A stretch of 64,000 nt of DNA, from positions 203,214 to 267,213 of the forward strand of contig JAQGHU010000114.1 of NCBI GenBank assembly GCA_028291515.1. The letters are read 5' to 3'. How positions within the stretch are numbered: position 1 is the stretch's first letter; every line of letters starts with the position of its first letter. Below are positions 35,801-44,729 of the stretch, one piece after another. Both the position numbers and the translations under genes were made by a program. Source of the DNA: Schlesneria sp. (GTDB lineage Bacteria; Planctomycetota; Planctomycetia; Planctomycetales; Planctomycetaceae). A model generated the notes under the pieces. The model was not told the origin of the DNA and did not search any database. It worked only from the letters and a program-made list of their open reading frames with translations.

Positions 35801-36248
35801 ACGCTTCCAGGAATTCATCCGGCCAGATCTCTTCTCGCTTCAGTTCCGAGATGAACGCGGAGACAACGTCGAGAAAGCCCGTCGTCTGGGTGACCGGTGC
35901 GAAATTGACCAGTTGTCCGCGCTGACTAAGGTCTGCCACGATACGGCGCAACAACAGCCTTTTCACGACGGGCGACATCAGCCGATCCGGCTTGCCAGCC
36001 GCCGCCAGAATCTGCTCGGCAAAGATGTCGAATGTCAGGATGTTGGGGGCCAGCTGAACAGGATCGCTTCGGTCCAGCAGTCGCTCCACCAGAGTTTGCT
36101 GCGTGCGATGGGTAGGGGCGAGCCAGAGGACGCGCCCCGGCCGACGCTCTTCACGCGCTTGCCGCAGCGCGTGACGGTAGTCCGTCAGCAAACGCTCGGT
36201 CTTCCCTGTTCCGGCATCACCTAGCAGCACTGTCAGATTGGATGGCAT
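32874..36248 (-). CDS. addB: AddB-like helicase/PD-(D/E)XK nuclease
   Basis: 1124 residues from the ATG at 36248 (MPSNLTVLLGDAGTGKTERL). The P-loop GDAGTGKT opens a UvrD-like helicase fold. VRGRIDRVD and FNVIDYKTG (about residues 1005-1035) are the Asp and Asp-x-Lys of the PD-(D/E)XK nuclease. One Cys in YATCPYRFW and three in NCTGHCPYHTTC match the four-Cys Fe-S clamp of AddB. AddAB resects double-strand ends for recombination. No addA gene is in the window, and planctomycetes have several related nucleases, so the precise name carries some doubt. The gene is followed by the sensor kinase after about 240 bases. Confidence 0.8.
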   Translation of the reverse strand: MPSNLTVLLGDAGTGKTERLLTDYRHALRQAREERRPGRVLWLAPTHRTQQTLVERLLDRSDPVQLAPNILTFDIFAEQILAAAGKPDRLMSPVVKRLLLRRIVADLSQRGQLVNFAPVTQTTGFLDVVSAFISELKREEIWPDEFLEACAHRPPRRAKRDKELGLIYTKYQQHLTKQNWYDSEGRFWLARTVIAEGGKKPFENVQFLVVDGFADFTQTQYEILGKLMEWIPRAVISLPIEESQSRRELFDKPRSTLDRLRRHLPPGTHWQTETLIADRSGWQPGVSTIATSLFANPRSVTPAVDGAGLEVIAATGPLGESQAVAMRIKKLLTAGVRPSQIVVAVRSVMEAGPVWKDYFDQAGIPNWCEAGSALLSSSMIKALFSVLQLELDDWPFSRLMQVLNSNYFQPGWSELSFGRGIRNVGVALRRLKLHAGRDLILRVLGRVSGGITVEEHLEGEWTGDTQAAVASLARNAEVILKRLSQVTERLRQKRTLAEWGDVIASLGRDLGWQQADTAGSAHHQTQRSSTANRDSEDWDLLQRLIRTAGDAERRLVLSADTKSAKLIKLDLAGFTAELRDLLGGEQIKATSDPGGCVRILDVEQARHLDIPHLFIAGLAESSFPLNRSDDCLFGEVERQEFARRGLPLQHREQLQRDEMFLFYSIVTRARSSLTLSYPAVNSKGQPVFASPYLVALRSLFDESALRVAHEGQLDPVPDLDRALTESDLRLLSMSQARAGDTGLFATLCSRPSWIPTANNVLAAIDVNTYRFHERGFTGYEGALDGDANLIALRQRFGGRHQFSATELEAYATCPYRFWASSVLKVDDLATPEEGTDYAARGSLVHLVLAQMLREGLDHSAEELTSRFNELIEQHLAKRFHETDLQRALTHIEGRLLADWGHAFGEQQAAYAEQLTQAWNGGVRSLDPEIPFGSLPGGRESGEAPTNPLLFGTDDDAVQVRGRIDRVDTGVSTGQRVFNVIDYKTGMPPRSNKDELATGRSIQLALYALAVRRLGIAGDDAALYQMGYWSLKATGFKRGYQRDGKLESMNSALVDSLEQTLDEIIPKLAAGIRDGKFIVENADENCTGHCPYHTTCRVNQIRPLALSLNKVGDILNNRDATENQE

Positions 36249-36353
36249 GCAGCGATTGTATGCGAACCGGCGCAAACCGACGAGTCTGCACGATCACTTC
36301 GCGACCGCGATCAAAACGATCCAGTGCGATGATCAAAGTACTGAATCTCGATC

Positions 36354-36393
36354 GGGTGCCACGGTTTTGGAGTCTTCGACAAGGCCGTGTCTT
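36354..36393 (+). repeat. 40-bp interspersed repeat, copy 1
   Basis: Starts GGGTGCCACGGTTTTGGAGT and contains a hairpin CACGG ... CCGTG. A copy with a single difference is at 60615-60654, also intergenic and in the same orientation. Confidence 0.8.
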
Positions 36394-36442
36394 TTGACGC
36401 ACCCTCTTGATTACAGTTCAAGTGCGTCGTCGCTACTCGTCA

Positions 36443-37468
36443 CTATTGATCGCATCTTGATCGAACCAGCGCCGCTGCCGTGCGGACCGCCTCGATAAAC
36501 CCTTCGGCTCGTGCCTGACCTTGCCAGGCGATGTCAAACGCCGTGCCGTGGCTGGGGCTGGTCCTGACGATGGGCAAGCCCAAGGTGACGTTTACTGCGC
36601 GTTCAAAACCAATGAGTTTCAACGCGATGTGACCCTGGTCATGGTACATCGCCGCAACGCCGTCGAACCCACCGTAAACGGCACGCCTGAGCAATGCATC
36701 TGCCGGAATGGGCCCCGTGGCATTGACGCCTCGGCGTTGCGCTTCCTCGACAGCGGGAGCGATCAACGTTGCTTCTTCGTTGCCGAACAAGCCCCCCTCA
36801 CCGCCGTGAGGGTTCAATGCGCAAACGCCGACGCGAGGCGTCGCGCAGCCCACTTGTTTCAAGAAGCGATCAATCAATTGGATCGTTTCGACGATGTGGC
36901 GGGTATTCAGCAATGCGGGGACGCTCTTGATCGACGTATGCAGCGTGACGTGAGCGACGCCCAGACCGTAGGGCCCCCGTAGCGGTTCGCCGGGAGGCAG
37001 ATACAGCATCATTGCGAATTCTTCGACGCCGCATTCTTCAGCCAGGATCTCGGTATGGCCGGGATAGTCAAGGCCCCCTGCATGCAAAGCCGCTTTGTTC
37101 AAGGGGGCCGTCGTGATCGCATCCAGCTTCGATTGCAGCGTGGCCCGCGTCGAAGCGACCAGATAGTCATAGGCGGCACGACCAGCACGCCCATCAATCT
37201 TCCCAATCGGAATGGCAGAGGCATCAACGTCCGAAGGGTTCCAGCAGAGGATTCCTTCTGCGTTCCACGAGATGTCCTCGAGATTCGTCAACGGCGCAAT
37301 TCTGGCGTTGGCCCCGATCAACGACAACGCTCGCCGAAACACCTCGGGATGACCGACAACAATCGGCCGACAGCAACCCAGCACGCGCTCGTCGATGACG
37401 GCGCGAGCCACAATCTCGGGGCCGACCCCCGCGACGTCACCAAGCGTCAATGCAATTCGCGGAGACAT
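36443..37468 (-). CDS. pdxA: 4-hydroxythreonine-4-phosphate dehydrogenase
   Basis: 341 residues, the family's usual length. It begins MSPRIALTLGDVAGVGPEIV, the PdxA start. The three metal-binding His are in LDYPGHTEILAEE, VAHVTLHTSIKSVP and MYHDQGHIALKL. ALNPHGGEGGLFGNEE is the substrate-phosphate block. It oxidises 4-phosphohydroxy-L-threonine with NAD in pyridoxal-phosphate synthesis. Homologues (PdxA2-like) act on other phospho-hydroxy acids, and the lack of pdxJ nearby leaves this open. Intergenic DNA of about 200 bases on either side. Confidence 0.92.
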   Translation of the reverse strand: MSPRIALTLGDVAGVGPEIVARAVIDERVLGCCRPIVVGHPEVFRRALSLIGANARIAPLTNLEDISWNAEGILCWNPSDVDASAIPIGKIDGRAGRAAYDYLVASTRATLQSKLDAITTAPLNKAALHAGGLDYPGHTEILAEECGVEEFAMMLYLPPGEPLRGPYGLGVAHVTLHTSIKSVPALLNTRHIVETIQLIDRFLKQVGCATPRVGVCALNPHGGEGGLFGNEEATLIAPAVEEAQRRGVNATGPIPADALLRRAVYGGFDGVAAMYHDQGHIALKLIGFERAVNVTLGLPIVRTSPSHGTAFDIAWQGQARAEGFIEAVRTAAALVRSRCDQ

Positions 37469-37570
37469 CAGAAACTGGCTCCGTCAGGAAGACATCGACA
37501 ACGCAAGCCCGTCATGCCAACGGTGCATAAGTCACGAAGGACCGCGCCGGCTTGATCGCCACGAACAGCC

Positions 37571-37604
37571 GTGCCACTGGTTGGCCGCTTCGGACAACCA
37601 GTGC
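37571..37604 (+). repeat. GTGCCACT-type palindromic repeat, copy 1
   Basis: GTGCCACTGGTTGGCCGCTT continues to CGGACAACCAGTGC, giving a stem (CACTGGTTG/CAACCAGTG). It is near the rfbC-pdxA gap. Related copies are at 63681 and 63852. Confidence 0.7.
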
Positions 37605-37673
37605 GATTGTGCCGTCGTGTTAAAAAAGGATCGTGATTCTTCGTGCTAATCCTTTTCAAACAACATCGATGAG

Positions 37674-38216
37674 TCATGCGAACGTCTCGACATCGCATAG
37701 CAATAGGCCACGCTCGTCTTTGGCGGAGAGAATGCGAGGTTCCACTTGCGGCCATTGGATGTTTAACGCCGGGTCGTTCCATCGCAACGTTCGTTCGTCC
37801 GCTGGATTATAGACTCGCGTGCATTTATAAGCGAAATCGGCGATCTCGGACGTGACGCAGAATCCATGCGCGAATCCTGCAGGCACGTACAACTGGCGAT
37901 GATTCTCTTCGCTCAATAAAAAACCGACTGCCCGTCCAAAGGTGGGCGAGCTTCGACGTAAATCGACTGCCACGTCATAAACTTCGCCGCGAGTCACCTG
38001 GACCAGCTTTCCCTGCGGCTGTGTGATTTGGTAGTGCAAACCGCGCAGCGTCCCTCTGCAAGATCGCGAATAGTTATCCTGCACGAATTCGGCATCAATA
38101 CCGGCCGCCGCGTATCGCTCTTTGTGGTAACCCTCGAAAAAGAACCCTCGCGAGTCCCCAAACACTTTGGGCTCGATAATTAACAAGCCTGAAAGCTCGG
38201 ACGCGATCACATTCAT
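37674..38216 (-). CDS. rfbC: dTDP-4-dehydrorhamnose 3,5-epimerase
   Basis: 180 residues, the usual RmlC length. LLIIEPKVFGDSRGFFFEGY is the N-terminal block, LRGLHYQ holds the catalytic His, and VYDVAVDLRRSSPTFG the Asp. YVPAGFAHGFCVTSEIADFA is the cupin core. The Tyr in YNPADERTLRWNDPALNIQW follows. It epimerises the keto-sugar at C3 and C5 in dTDP-L-rhamnose synthesis in the cytoplasm. The other rml genes are not in the window. It is transcribed toward pdxA with a ~205-base gap holding a palindromic repeat. Confidence 0.93.
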   Translation of the reverse strand: MNVIASELSGLLIIEPKVFGDSRGFFFEGYHKERYAAAGIDAEFVQDNYSRSCRGTLRGLHYQITQPQGKLVQVTRGEVYDVAVDLRRSSPTFGRAVGFLLSEENHRQLYVPAGFAHGFCVTSEIADFAYKCTRVYNPADERTLRWNDPALNIQWPQVEPRILSAKDERGLLLCDVETFA

Positions 38217-38412
38217 CGAGCGAGAATCCGGTCAGGAGTGAAGTTGGTCAGACACTGACGTACGATAGTCCAGACGCACCCAAAGTGCAAAAGGGATCAA
38301 GCGACATCGTATTCGGGATCCCACGCGATACACGTGCGGTGTGTCCGGGTATTTTATGTATTTGTCCCTTAGGGTTTCGTAAAGTTCGCTGGCAGAAACA
38401 GGAAGGGTTGAT

Positions 38413-40131
38413 GTGAAGCCGATTTCCTTCTTTTGTTTGTCCGTTGGATTCGCCATCGCCAATACGATGCGAGTGTTTGCGCAGCCCGCTGATCTAGTCT
38501 TCACCAATGCGGCTGTCTATACGGTAGACGCAAATCGCACCTGGGCCGAGGCCGTTGCGATCAAGGGTGAACGTATCACGTACGTGGGGGTGACTGCCGG
38601 AGTCGCAAAGTGGATCGGTCCCGAAACTCGCGTCATCGACGCCGCTGGAAAGATGCTGCTCCCCGGCTTTCACGATTCGCACGTCCATCTAGTGGGTGGC
38701 GGCGTGGAGATGGGTGAATGTGACATCAACGGGCTGACGAAGCTGGATGAAATTCTGAAAGCGATCGAGACGTTTGCTTCGCAGCATCCAGAAAAAGTCT
38801 GGATTCGCGGGGGCGGCTGGCCCTTGACGCTGAATGGCGGGAATCCCCGTAAGGAGATCCTCGACAAGCTCGTGGCCGACCGGCCTGTCGTCATCGAGGC
38901 CTTCGACGGACACTCGACATGGGTGAACTCCAAAGCCCTCGAATTGGCTGGAATTACGAAAGAGACGCCCGATCCACCACGCGGCCGCATCGAACGCGAT
39001 GAAAAGACCGGTGAACCGACGGGGACACTGCGGGAATCGGCGATTCGGTTGGTGACTAATAAGATCCCCCCCTACACGGCCGAAGATTACACGATCGGCC
39101 TGCGACGCGGACTGAAAGAGGCCAATCGCGTCGGCATCACCTCGGTTCAAGAAGCGGCCATTCGCGACGGGCATCTGGCTGCGTATGCCGCTCTGGAAAA
39201 GTCAGGTGAACTCACCGTCAAGGCGGTCGGAGCGTTGCAGATCGAGCCCGAGAAGATGGGGACGCAGGTGCCCCAATTTGTGGAATGGCGCGAGAAATTT
39301 CGGACATCCCGCTTCCGCCCCACGGCGGTGAAGATCTTCCTGGACGGCGTGATCGAATCGCAGACGGCCGCATTGATTGAACCCTACGCAGGCGGTGACA
39401 AGCGAGGTTGGCTGAACATCGAGCCCGAAGTTCTCAAGCCACTGGCGGCTGATCTGGATCGCTTGGGATTCCAAATTCATATTCATGCGATTGGCGATCG
39501 CGCGATTCAGTCTTCTTTCGATGCGTTCGAGTTTGCTCGTGCTCGCAACGGCAGTCGAGACTCCCGACATCACATCGCTCACATTCAGCTTTTCGATCCC
39601 CAAGATATCGCACGTTTCCGTCATTTGGGCGTCGTCGCGAATTTTCAGCCACTCTGGGCCAGTGCCGATGAGTACATTGTTCAAATGACCGAACCCGTGC
39701 TCGGCCCCAAGCGGTCTCGCTGGCTGTATCCCATTCGTAGCGTCGCGAACAGCGGCGCGGTCATCGCTGCCGGCAGCGATTGGTCGGTCAGTTCGATCAA
39801 TCCGCTGGATGCAATCCAGGTCGCCGTCACACGCCGCGGATTGGAAGAAGAACCCGGCCCACCGTGGCTTCCAGAGGAGATCGTGGATCTGCCGCTGATG
39901 CTGGCGGCCTACACGATCAACGGAGCATATGTGAATTTCCAGGAACGAGAGACGGGGTCAATCGAAGTCGGCAAGGCGGCGGATCTGGTCGTGTTGAATC
40001 GAAACCTGTTTGATGTTCCCAAGCATGAGATCCACCAGACAAAGGTATTGCTGACGTTATTGGACGGCAAAGAGGTCTATCGAGATCCGACCTATGAGCC
40101 CAGCAACGACGTTGCTACTGAGGAAAAATGA
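38413..40131 (+). CDS. Exported amidohydrolase (YtcJ-like metal-dependent hydrolase)
   Basis: 572 residues with a signal peptide (about 1-24, MKPISFFCLSVGFAIANTM). The N-terminal composite-domain sandwich (DLVFTNAAVYTVDANRTW) precedes GFHDSHVHLVGG, the HxH metal site. Further ligands are expected in FQIHIHAIGDRAIQ (His), HHIAHIQL (His) and AAGSDWSVSSINP (Asp). The C-terminal FQERETGSIEVGKAADLVVL is the amidohydrolase closing block. Family members hydrolyse amide, ester or similar bonds; the substrate of YtcJ-like proteins is mostly unknown. Its end overlaps the convergent truB gene by 17 bases. Confidence 0.88.
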   Translation: MKPISFFCLSVGFAIANTMRVFAQPADLVFTNAAVYTVDANRTWAEAVAIKGERITYVGVTAGVAKWIGPETRVIDAAGKMLLPGFHDSHVHLVGGGVEMGECDINGLTKLDEILKAIETFASQHPEKVWIRGGGWPLTLNGGNPRKEILDKLVADRPVVIEAFDGHSTWVNSKALELAGITKETPDPPRGRIERDEKTGEPTGTLRESAIRLVTNKIPPYTAEDYTIGLRRGLKEANRVGITSVQEAAIRDGHLAAYAALEKSGELTVKAVGALQIEPEKMGTQVPQFVEWREKFRTSRFRPTAVKIFLDGVIESQTAALIEPYAGGDKRGWLNIEPEVLKPLAADLDRLGFQIHIHAIGDRAIQSSFDAFEFARARNGSRDSRHHIAHIQLFDPQDIARFRHLGVVANFQPLWASADEYIVQMTEPVLGPKRSRWLYPIRSVANSGAVIAAGSDWSVSSINPLDAIQVAVTRRGLEEEPGPPWLPEEIVDLPLMLAAYTINGAYVNFQERETGSIEVGKAADLVVLNRNLFDVPKHEIHQTKVLLTLLDGKEVYRDPTYEPSNDVATEEK

Positions 40132-40999
40132 TGTGCGGCTGCAATCGCGCAGGCGATTCCTCGAACCGAGCAATTCCGATCAGTTGTCGATCGGCATCGA
40201 TCAATGCGACCTCTGTATCTAGACCAGAAGCTGACAGCGAACCGGTCTCGATCGTTCGCCCCTGCCTCAGGGCTCGAAGTTCGTCGGCGTCCACGATCCG
40301 TTGTGGGAATTCCGCAACGGCAGTCAGCGCCGGTTGCAGCGCTAATCGCAGGCGAGCTTCGTCGAGATCGGCGAAGGGGACGGCATCTTCAATGCGGCAA
40401 GGTCCTACCGATAACCGCCGAAGCGAGGTCATGATCGCGCCGCAGCCAAAATGCTCACCCAAATCGCGGCCGATTGAGCGGACATAGGTTCCCGAACCGC
40501 ATTCGATCTCCAACTCAAAATTCGGCGGATTGAATTGCGTGACGCGGATCGAATGGACTTCGACCGGACGCGCATCGATTTCCACAGTTTCTCCTTGGCG
40601 AGCTAGCTTATACGCACGTTGGCCGCCCACATGCACCGCGGAAAACTGAGGGGGAACTTGCAATATCGTCCCGACAAATTGAGCCACGGCATCAGTAAGC
40701 ATCTGCTCAGTGATGTGCGTCCAGACACCTCCCTCTGTGATCTGGCCATCCACATCATCGGTATTGCTGCGAACGCCCAATCGGAACTGTCCAATGTAGC
40801 GTTTTCGACCTTGCTGAAGGTAGGTAATCAAACGCGTCGCCGAACCGACAGCGACAGCGAGAACCCCTGTGGCGAGCGGGTCCAGTGTCCCCGCGTGACC
40901 GGTCTTGGCCGGACGCACGATTTTTGCCACCTTGTCTACAATCTGGCGTGACGTCAAGCCGGGTGGCTTGTCGATGGTCACGATTCCGCACCAAACCAT
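40115..40999 (-). CDS. truB: tRNA pseudouridine-55 synthase
   Basis: 294 residues from the ATG at 40999, which has GGAG nine bases upstream; the open frame reaches 41179 but that extension is not TruB-like. GIVTIDKPPGLTSRQIVDKV is the first family block, and KTGHAGTLDPLATGVLAV carries the catalytic Asp. RYIGQFRLGVRSNTDDVDGQ and CGSGTYVRSIGRDLG match the later blocks. It isomerises U55 in the T-loop of tRNAs. A C-terminal PUA-like tail is present. It diverges from the small secreted protein gene at 41178. Confidence 0.95.
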   Translation of the reverse strand: MVWCGIVTIDKPPGLTSRQIVDKVAKIVRPAKTGHAGTLDPLATGVLAVAVGSATRLITYLQQGRKRYIGQFRLGVRSNTDDVDGQITEGGVWTHITEQMLTDAVAQFVGTILQVPPQFSAVHVGGQRAYKLARQGETVEIDARPVEVHSIRVTQFNPPNFELEIECGSGTYVRSIGRDLGEHFGCGAIMTSLRRLSVGPCRIEDAVPFADLDEARLRLALQPALTAVAEFPQRIVDADELRALRQGRTIETGSLSASGLDTEVALIDADRQLIGIARFEESPARLQPHIIFPQ

Positions 41000-41177
41000 G
41001 ATGACTCCGAAAAACAATTCGACGAACGAGCTACAGAGAACCGTTTGATTCTTGCGCCGAGCGTGAACTTTCGTGTGAGCTGATTGACCCTTCCAACTGT
41101 GGACTTCTATACTGCGTATGTCTGCCCACAGCCACCTCGAGTTGATCTTGATGAGTTGAATTCGCGGGTCAGCGATC

Positions 41178-41594
41178 ATGTCCTTTCCATCGCATCGTAA
41201 GCCTCTTCTGACACGCCCTACTTTAGGGTTTGCGTGGATACTGTCGATTGCGCTGTCAAGTCTCGGGACGACGATAGCGTCGGCCAGTTGCGGGGACTAC
41301 CTGCATCAGATGGTTAGCGATGTTCCCACCTCTTCAGTGCGAGAAATTCCCGGTAAACCGGAGTCACCGCGGCCCGCGGTTCCCTGCACCGGGCCAGCCT
41401 GCAAGAACGCACCCGCCCTACCGGACATGCCGTCATCGGTTGATGTTCGCTTCTACTTCACAGATCGCCTGGCCGTTGAATGCCACTCATTGTTCAATCT
41501 GCTCGAAACGGGAGAGCAGTTCTCGCGCAATGAGGCCGTTCTGCTTCCCGAAGGTCACCGCGCCGGGCTTGAACGCCCACCCCGAATCGCTTGA
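41178..41594 (+). CDS. Small secreted protein of unknown function
   Basis: 138 residues. A signal-peptide-like hydrophobic stretch (about 15-35, FAWILSIALSSLGTTIASAS) is followed by a Pro-rich segment with two Cys in PCTGPACKNAPALP. CxGPxC segments with Pro-rich flanks are common in small planctomycete exported proteins of unknown role. It starts at an ATG with weak ribosome-site evidence and precedes the cytochrome gene by about 140 bases on the same strand. Confidence 0.55.
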   Translation: MSFPSHRKPLLTRPTLGFAWILSIALSSLGTTIASASCGDYLHQMVSDVPTSSVREIPGKPESPRPAVPCTGPACKNAPALPDMPSSVDVRFYFTDRLAVECHSLFNLLETGEQFSRNEAVLLPEGHRAGLERPPRIA

Positions 41595-41732
41595 TGGGAC
41601 TCTCCAGATTTGGAGTGTTGATACGTTAATGGGGATGCCGCCGCAGTTGCAAATAGACAATCGCGCCGGCGCAATCCTGACGTTCCGATCAAGCTGATCT
41701 CGAATAGCCATCTCAATTGGGTGGAGTTTTTC

Positions 41733-44630
41733 ATGTCTGACGCAATTTCTCCGGCAGCGCCTAAGCCGCTGCGCCGTACATACATCCCCGCTGTGGGGCC
41801 TCGTCTACGCATTCTGATGTGGTTCGTCTTTATTCTGGTGGCTGTCTTGGGGGCCAATTCGGTTTATCTGGGTGGAGTGACCTTCCTGAGCTGGAGTTCC
41901 GGTCGCACCTACGAAAACTGGTTCTACATGCTGATGTTCGCAGGACATCTCGTCCTCGGCTTGTTGCTGGTCGTCCCGTTCGTCTTGTTTCTGGGAGTCC
42001 ACCTGCTGAATACCCGACTGCGAAAGAACAAGCGGGCGATTCGCGTCGGATATGCGCTGTTAGTGGCGTCGATTGCCGTACTGATTTCCGGGTTGCTGCT
42101 AATGCGAGTCGACCTGGGTGGGTCGTCGGCACTGGTCATCAAGAATCAAGCGACCCGATCGTTGATCTATTGGGCGCATGTGGCCGCACCCTTGTCCTGT
42201 TTGTGGCTGTACTGGCTGCATCGCCTGGCTGGTCCGAAAATCAAGTGGAAGTATGGCACCGGTTATTTGGCCATGACGGGTGTGGCCGCGGGCGGGATGA
42301 TCCTGCTGCACAATCAGGATCCACGCAACTGGAATCAGGCGGGCCCCAAGGAAGGCGAGAAATACTTCTTCCCGTCACTCGCGCGAACATCAACAGGCAA
42401 CTTCATTCCGGCCGAAGCCCTGATGAATGATGACTACTGCCTGAAGTGCCACCAGGATGCCTACAAGGGGTGGTTCCACAGTTCGCACCATTTCAGTTCG
42501 TTCAACAATCCGGCTTATCTGGCCAGCGTCCGGGAAACGCGTGATGTCTCCTTGAAGCGAGACGGCAATGTGCAGGCCTCGCGCTGGTGTGCGGGTTGCC
42601 ACGATCCGGCACCGTTCTTCAGTGGAGCGTTCGACGATCCCAAGTTTGATGACGTGAACCATCCGACCTCTCAAGCGGGAATTACGTGTACCACGTGCCA
42701 TTCGATCGTCCATGTGAACAGCACCCGCGGGAACGCCGATTATACGATCGAAAACCCCGAGCACTACCCGTTTGCCTACAGCGACAATGCCATGCTGCAA
42801 TGGGTCAACAATCAACTGGTCAAGGCCAAGCCGGCCCTGCATAAGAAGACCTTCTTGAAGGATCTGCATAAGTCAGCCGAGTTCTGTTCGACCTGTCATA
42901 AGGTGCATCTGCCGTACGAACTGAATCACTACAAGGAATTTCTTCGCGGTCAGAATCACTACGACCCGTATCTGTTGAGCGGCGTGTCAGGCCACGGAGC
43001 ACGCAGCTTCTACTATCCCGAAAAAGCAGTCCAAAACTGCGCCGGCTGTCACATGCCTGCGAAAGAATCGAGTGATTTTGGTGCCAAACTATTTGCCGAC
43101 GCCAAGAACCCCAGCATTCATAACCATCTGTTCCCAACTGCCAACACTGGCTTAGCCTGGCTGAAAAATTCGCCGGAAACGATTGCCGCTCATCAGGAGT
43201 TCCTCAAAGGTAAGCTACGAGTTGACATCTTCGGTGTGAAAGAAGGGGGTGAGATCAGCGGGAAGTTGCATGCACCGCTGCGACCCGAAGTTCCCGCCCT
43301 GAAGCCGGGGCAGTCGTATCTACTCGAGACGGTCGTGCGGACACTAAAAATGGGCCATCCGTTTACCCAAGGGACTGTCGACTCCAACGAAGTATGGCTC
43401 GATGTGACAGTGACCAGTGGTGATCGCGTCATTGGTCGCAACGGTGGGATCGACGACCAGAGCTCCGTCGATCCTTGGTCCCACTTCATTAACGTGTTCA
43501 TGCTCGACAAGGACGGCAATCGCATCGATCGCCGAAATCCTCAAGACATCTTCGTCCCGCTGTACAACAATCAGATCCCGCCTGGAGCCGCCGGGACGAT
43601 TCACTACAGCTTGGCTGTGCCGCCCGATATCACTGAACCGATCACGGTCGAAGTGAAGTTGCAGTATCGAAAGTTTGACAAGACCTATACCGACTTCTTC
43701 ACGAGCAAGGCTCGACCCGGTGATGCACCGATTCGTGGTCACAAGCCGGGTGAGCCGTACGTCAACGAGTTGCCGATCACGACGCTCTGCTCCGATAAAA
43801 TCACCTTCCCAATTGATGGCAGTTCGGTGATTGTCGAGAACGCCAAGGTCGAAATCCCCGTCTGGCAGCGCTGGAACGACTATGGAATCGGTCTGTTTCT
43901 CAAGGGCAAGGCGGAACTGCGGCAAGCGGCAGACGCCTTCACGACATTAGAAGGACTGACAGAGGCTGCTCGCTATGATGGGGCACTAAATCTCGCTCGC
44001 GTGCTGCATCGCGAAGGCCGCTTGGACGAAGCAACGGCAGCACTCGAACGGGCGGCAGAGTTCAAACAACCGGCCGCTCCAGAATGGACTGTGGCCTGGC
44101 TCAGCGGTGTGATCAACCGTGAACAGGGACACTTGGAAGAGGCCGAGAAAAACTTCCGTAAGGTGTTGGAAGACCGAAGTCCAGAACGAACCGCGCGCGG
44201 CTTCGACTTCAGTCTCGATTACGAAGTGATCGAACTTCTGGGCCAGACGTTATTCGAACAAGCCAAACAGGTGCGAGACCCCGCGCGCCGGGCGGAACGA
44301 GACGCCCTGCTGAAAGAGTCGATTACAGCCTATGAAAAAGTTCTGAAGCTCGATTCCGAAAACGTCGGGGCCCACTATGGTTTGCAGTTGGTCTATCAGG
44401 ATCTGGGCGATGAGGCCAAAGCGGCCGAGCATGCGAAACGACACGCTCGCTTCAAACCAGACGATAACGCCCGCGACGTTGCATTCGAAAAAGCACGACG
44501 AAAATATCCGGCTGCCGCGAAGGCATCCGAGCCGCTAGTGATTTATCCTCTCAATCGATCAGGTGCACCTGGGTTGCAGGTGGCTGGACCGCCGAAAAGA
44601 GCCGATGCTGCCAAGCCCGGCGACGATTAG
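41733..44630 (+). CDS. Membrane-bound multihaem cytochrome c with TPR tail
   Basis: 965 residues from the ATG at 41733, with GGTGGAG seven bases upstream. Residues about 25-190 have four membrane helices with several His, a possible quinol- or haem-b-binding module. The outer part has five CxxCH haem sites with first Cys at about 236 (CLKCH), 286 (CAGCH), 319 (CTTCH), 385 (CSTCH) and 436 (CAGCH), of the c554/NapC-like arrangement. A beta-rich region (500-680) and TPR-type helices (about 710-900) follow. It should pass electrons between the membrane and an extracytoplasmic partner, the TPR part acting as a docking arm. It appears to be first or second in a transcript with the CRTAC1 protein. 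Confidence 0.85.
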   Translation: MSDAISPAAPKPLRRTYIPAVGPRLRILMWFVFILVAVLGANSVYLGGVTFLSWSSGRTYENWFYMLMFAGHLVLGLLLVVPFVLFLGVHLLNTRLRKNKRAIRVGYALLVASIAVLISGLLLMRVDLGGSSALVIKNQATRSLIYWAHVAAPLSCLWLYWLHRLAGPKIKWKYGTGYLAMTGVAAGGMILLHNQDPRNWNQAGPKEGEKYFFPSLARTSTGNFIPAEALMNDDYCLKCHQDAYKGWFHSSHHFSSFNNPAYLASVRETRDVSLKRDGNVQASRWCAGCHDPAPFFSGAFDDPKFDDVNHPTSQAGITCTTCHSIVHVNSTRGNADYTIENPEHYPFAYSDNAMLQWVNNQLVKAKPALHKKTFLKDLHKSAEFCSTCHKVHLPYELNHYKEFLRGQNHYDPYLLSGVSGHGARSFYYPEKAVQNCAGCHMPAKESSDFGAKLFADAKNPSIHNHLFPTANTGLAWLKNSPETIAAHQEFLKGKLRVDIFGVKEGGEISGKLHAPLRPEVPALKPGQSYLLETVVRTLKMGHPFTQGTVDSNEVWLDVTVTSGDRVIGRNGGIDDQSSVDPWSHFINVFMLDKDGNRIDRRNPQDIFVPLYNNQIPPGAAGTIHYSLAVPPDITEPITVEVKLQYRKFDKTYTDFFTSKARPGDAPIRGHKPGEPYVNELPITTLCSDKITFPIDGSSVIVENAKVEIPVWQRWNDYGIGLFLKGKAELRQAADAFTTLEGLTEAARYDGALNLARVLHREGRLDEATAALERAAEFKQPAAPEWTVAWLSGVINREQGHLEEAEKNFRKVLEDRSPERTARGFDFSLDYEVIELLGQTLFEQAKQVRDPARRAERDALLKESITAYEKVLKLDSENVGAHYGLQLVYQDLGDEAKAAEHAKRHARFKPDDNARDVAFEKARRKYPAAAKASEPLVIYPLNRSGAPGLQVAGPPKRADAAKPGDD

Positions 44631-44729
44631 GTTGTTGTCTGCCTGTTGTCAGGAAATGTTGGGTCCCCCGCAACGTCAAAGATTCGCGATGGCAAGCATC
44701 GCTGTCCAATAGCTCAGGAATTCCGGCTC

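Noticed and set aside
36443..37468. Reading the pdxA gene as an isocitrate/isopropylmalate dehydrogenase
   Set aside because: The three-His metal site and phosphate block are those of PdxA; the Arg-rich isocitrate motif is missing.
41000..41179. A 60-residue N-terminal extension of TruB
   Set aside because: Not TruB-like, and a good ribosome site precedes the ATG at 40999.
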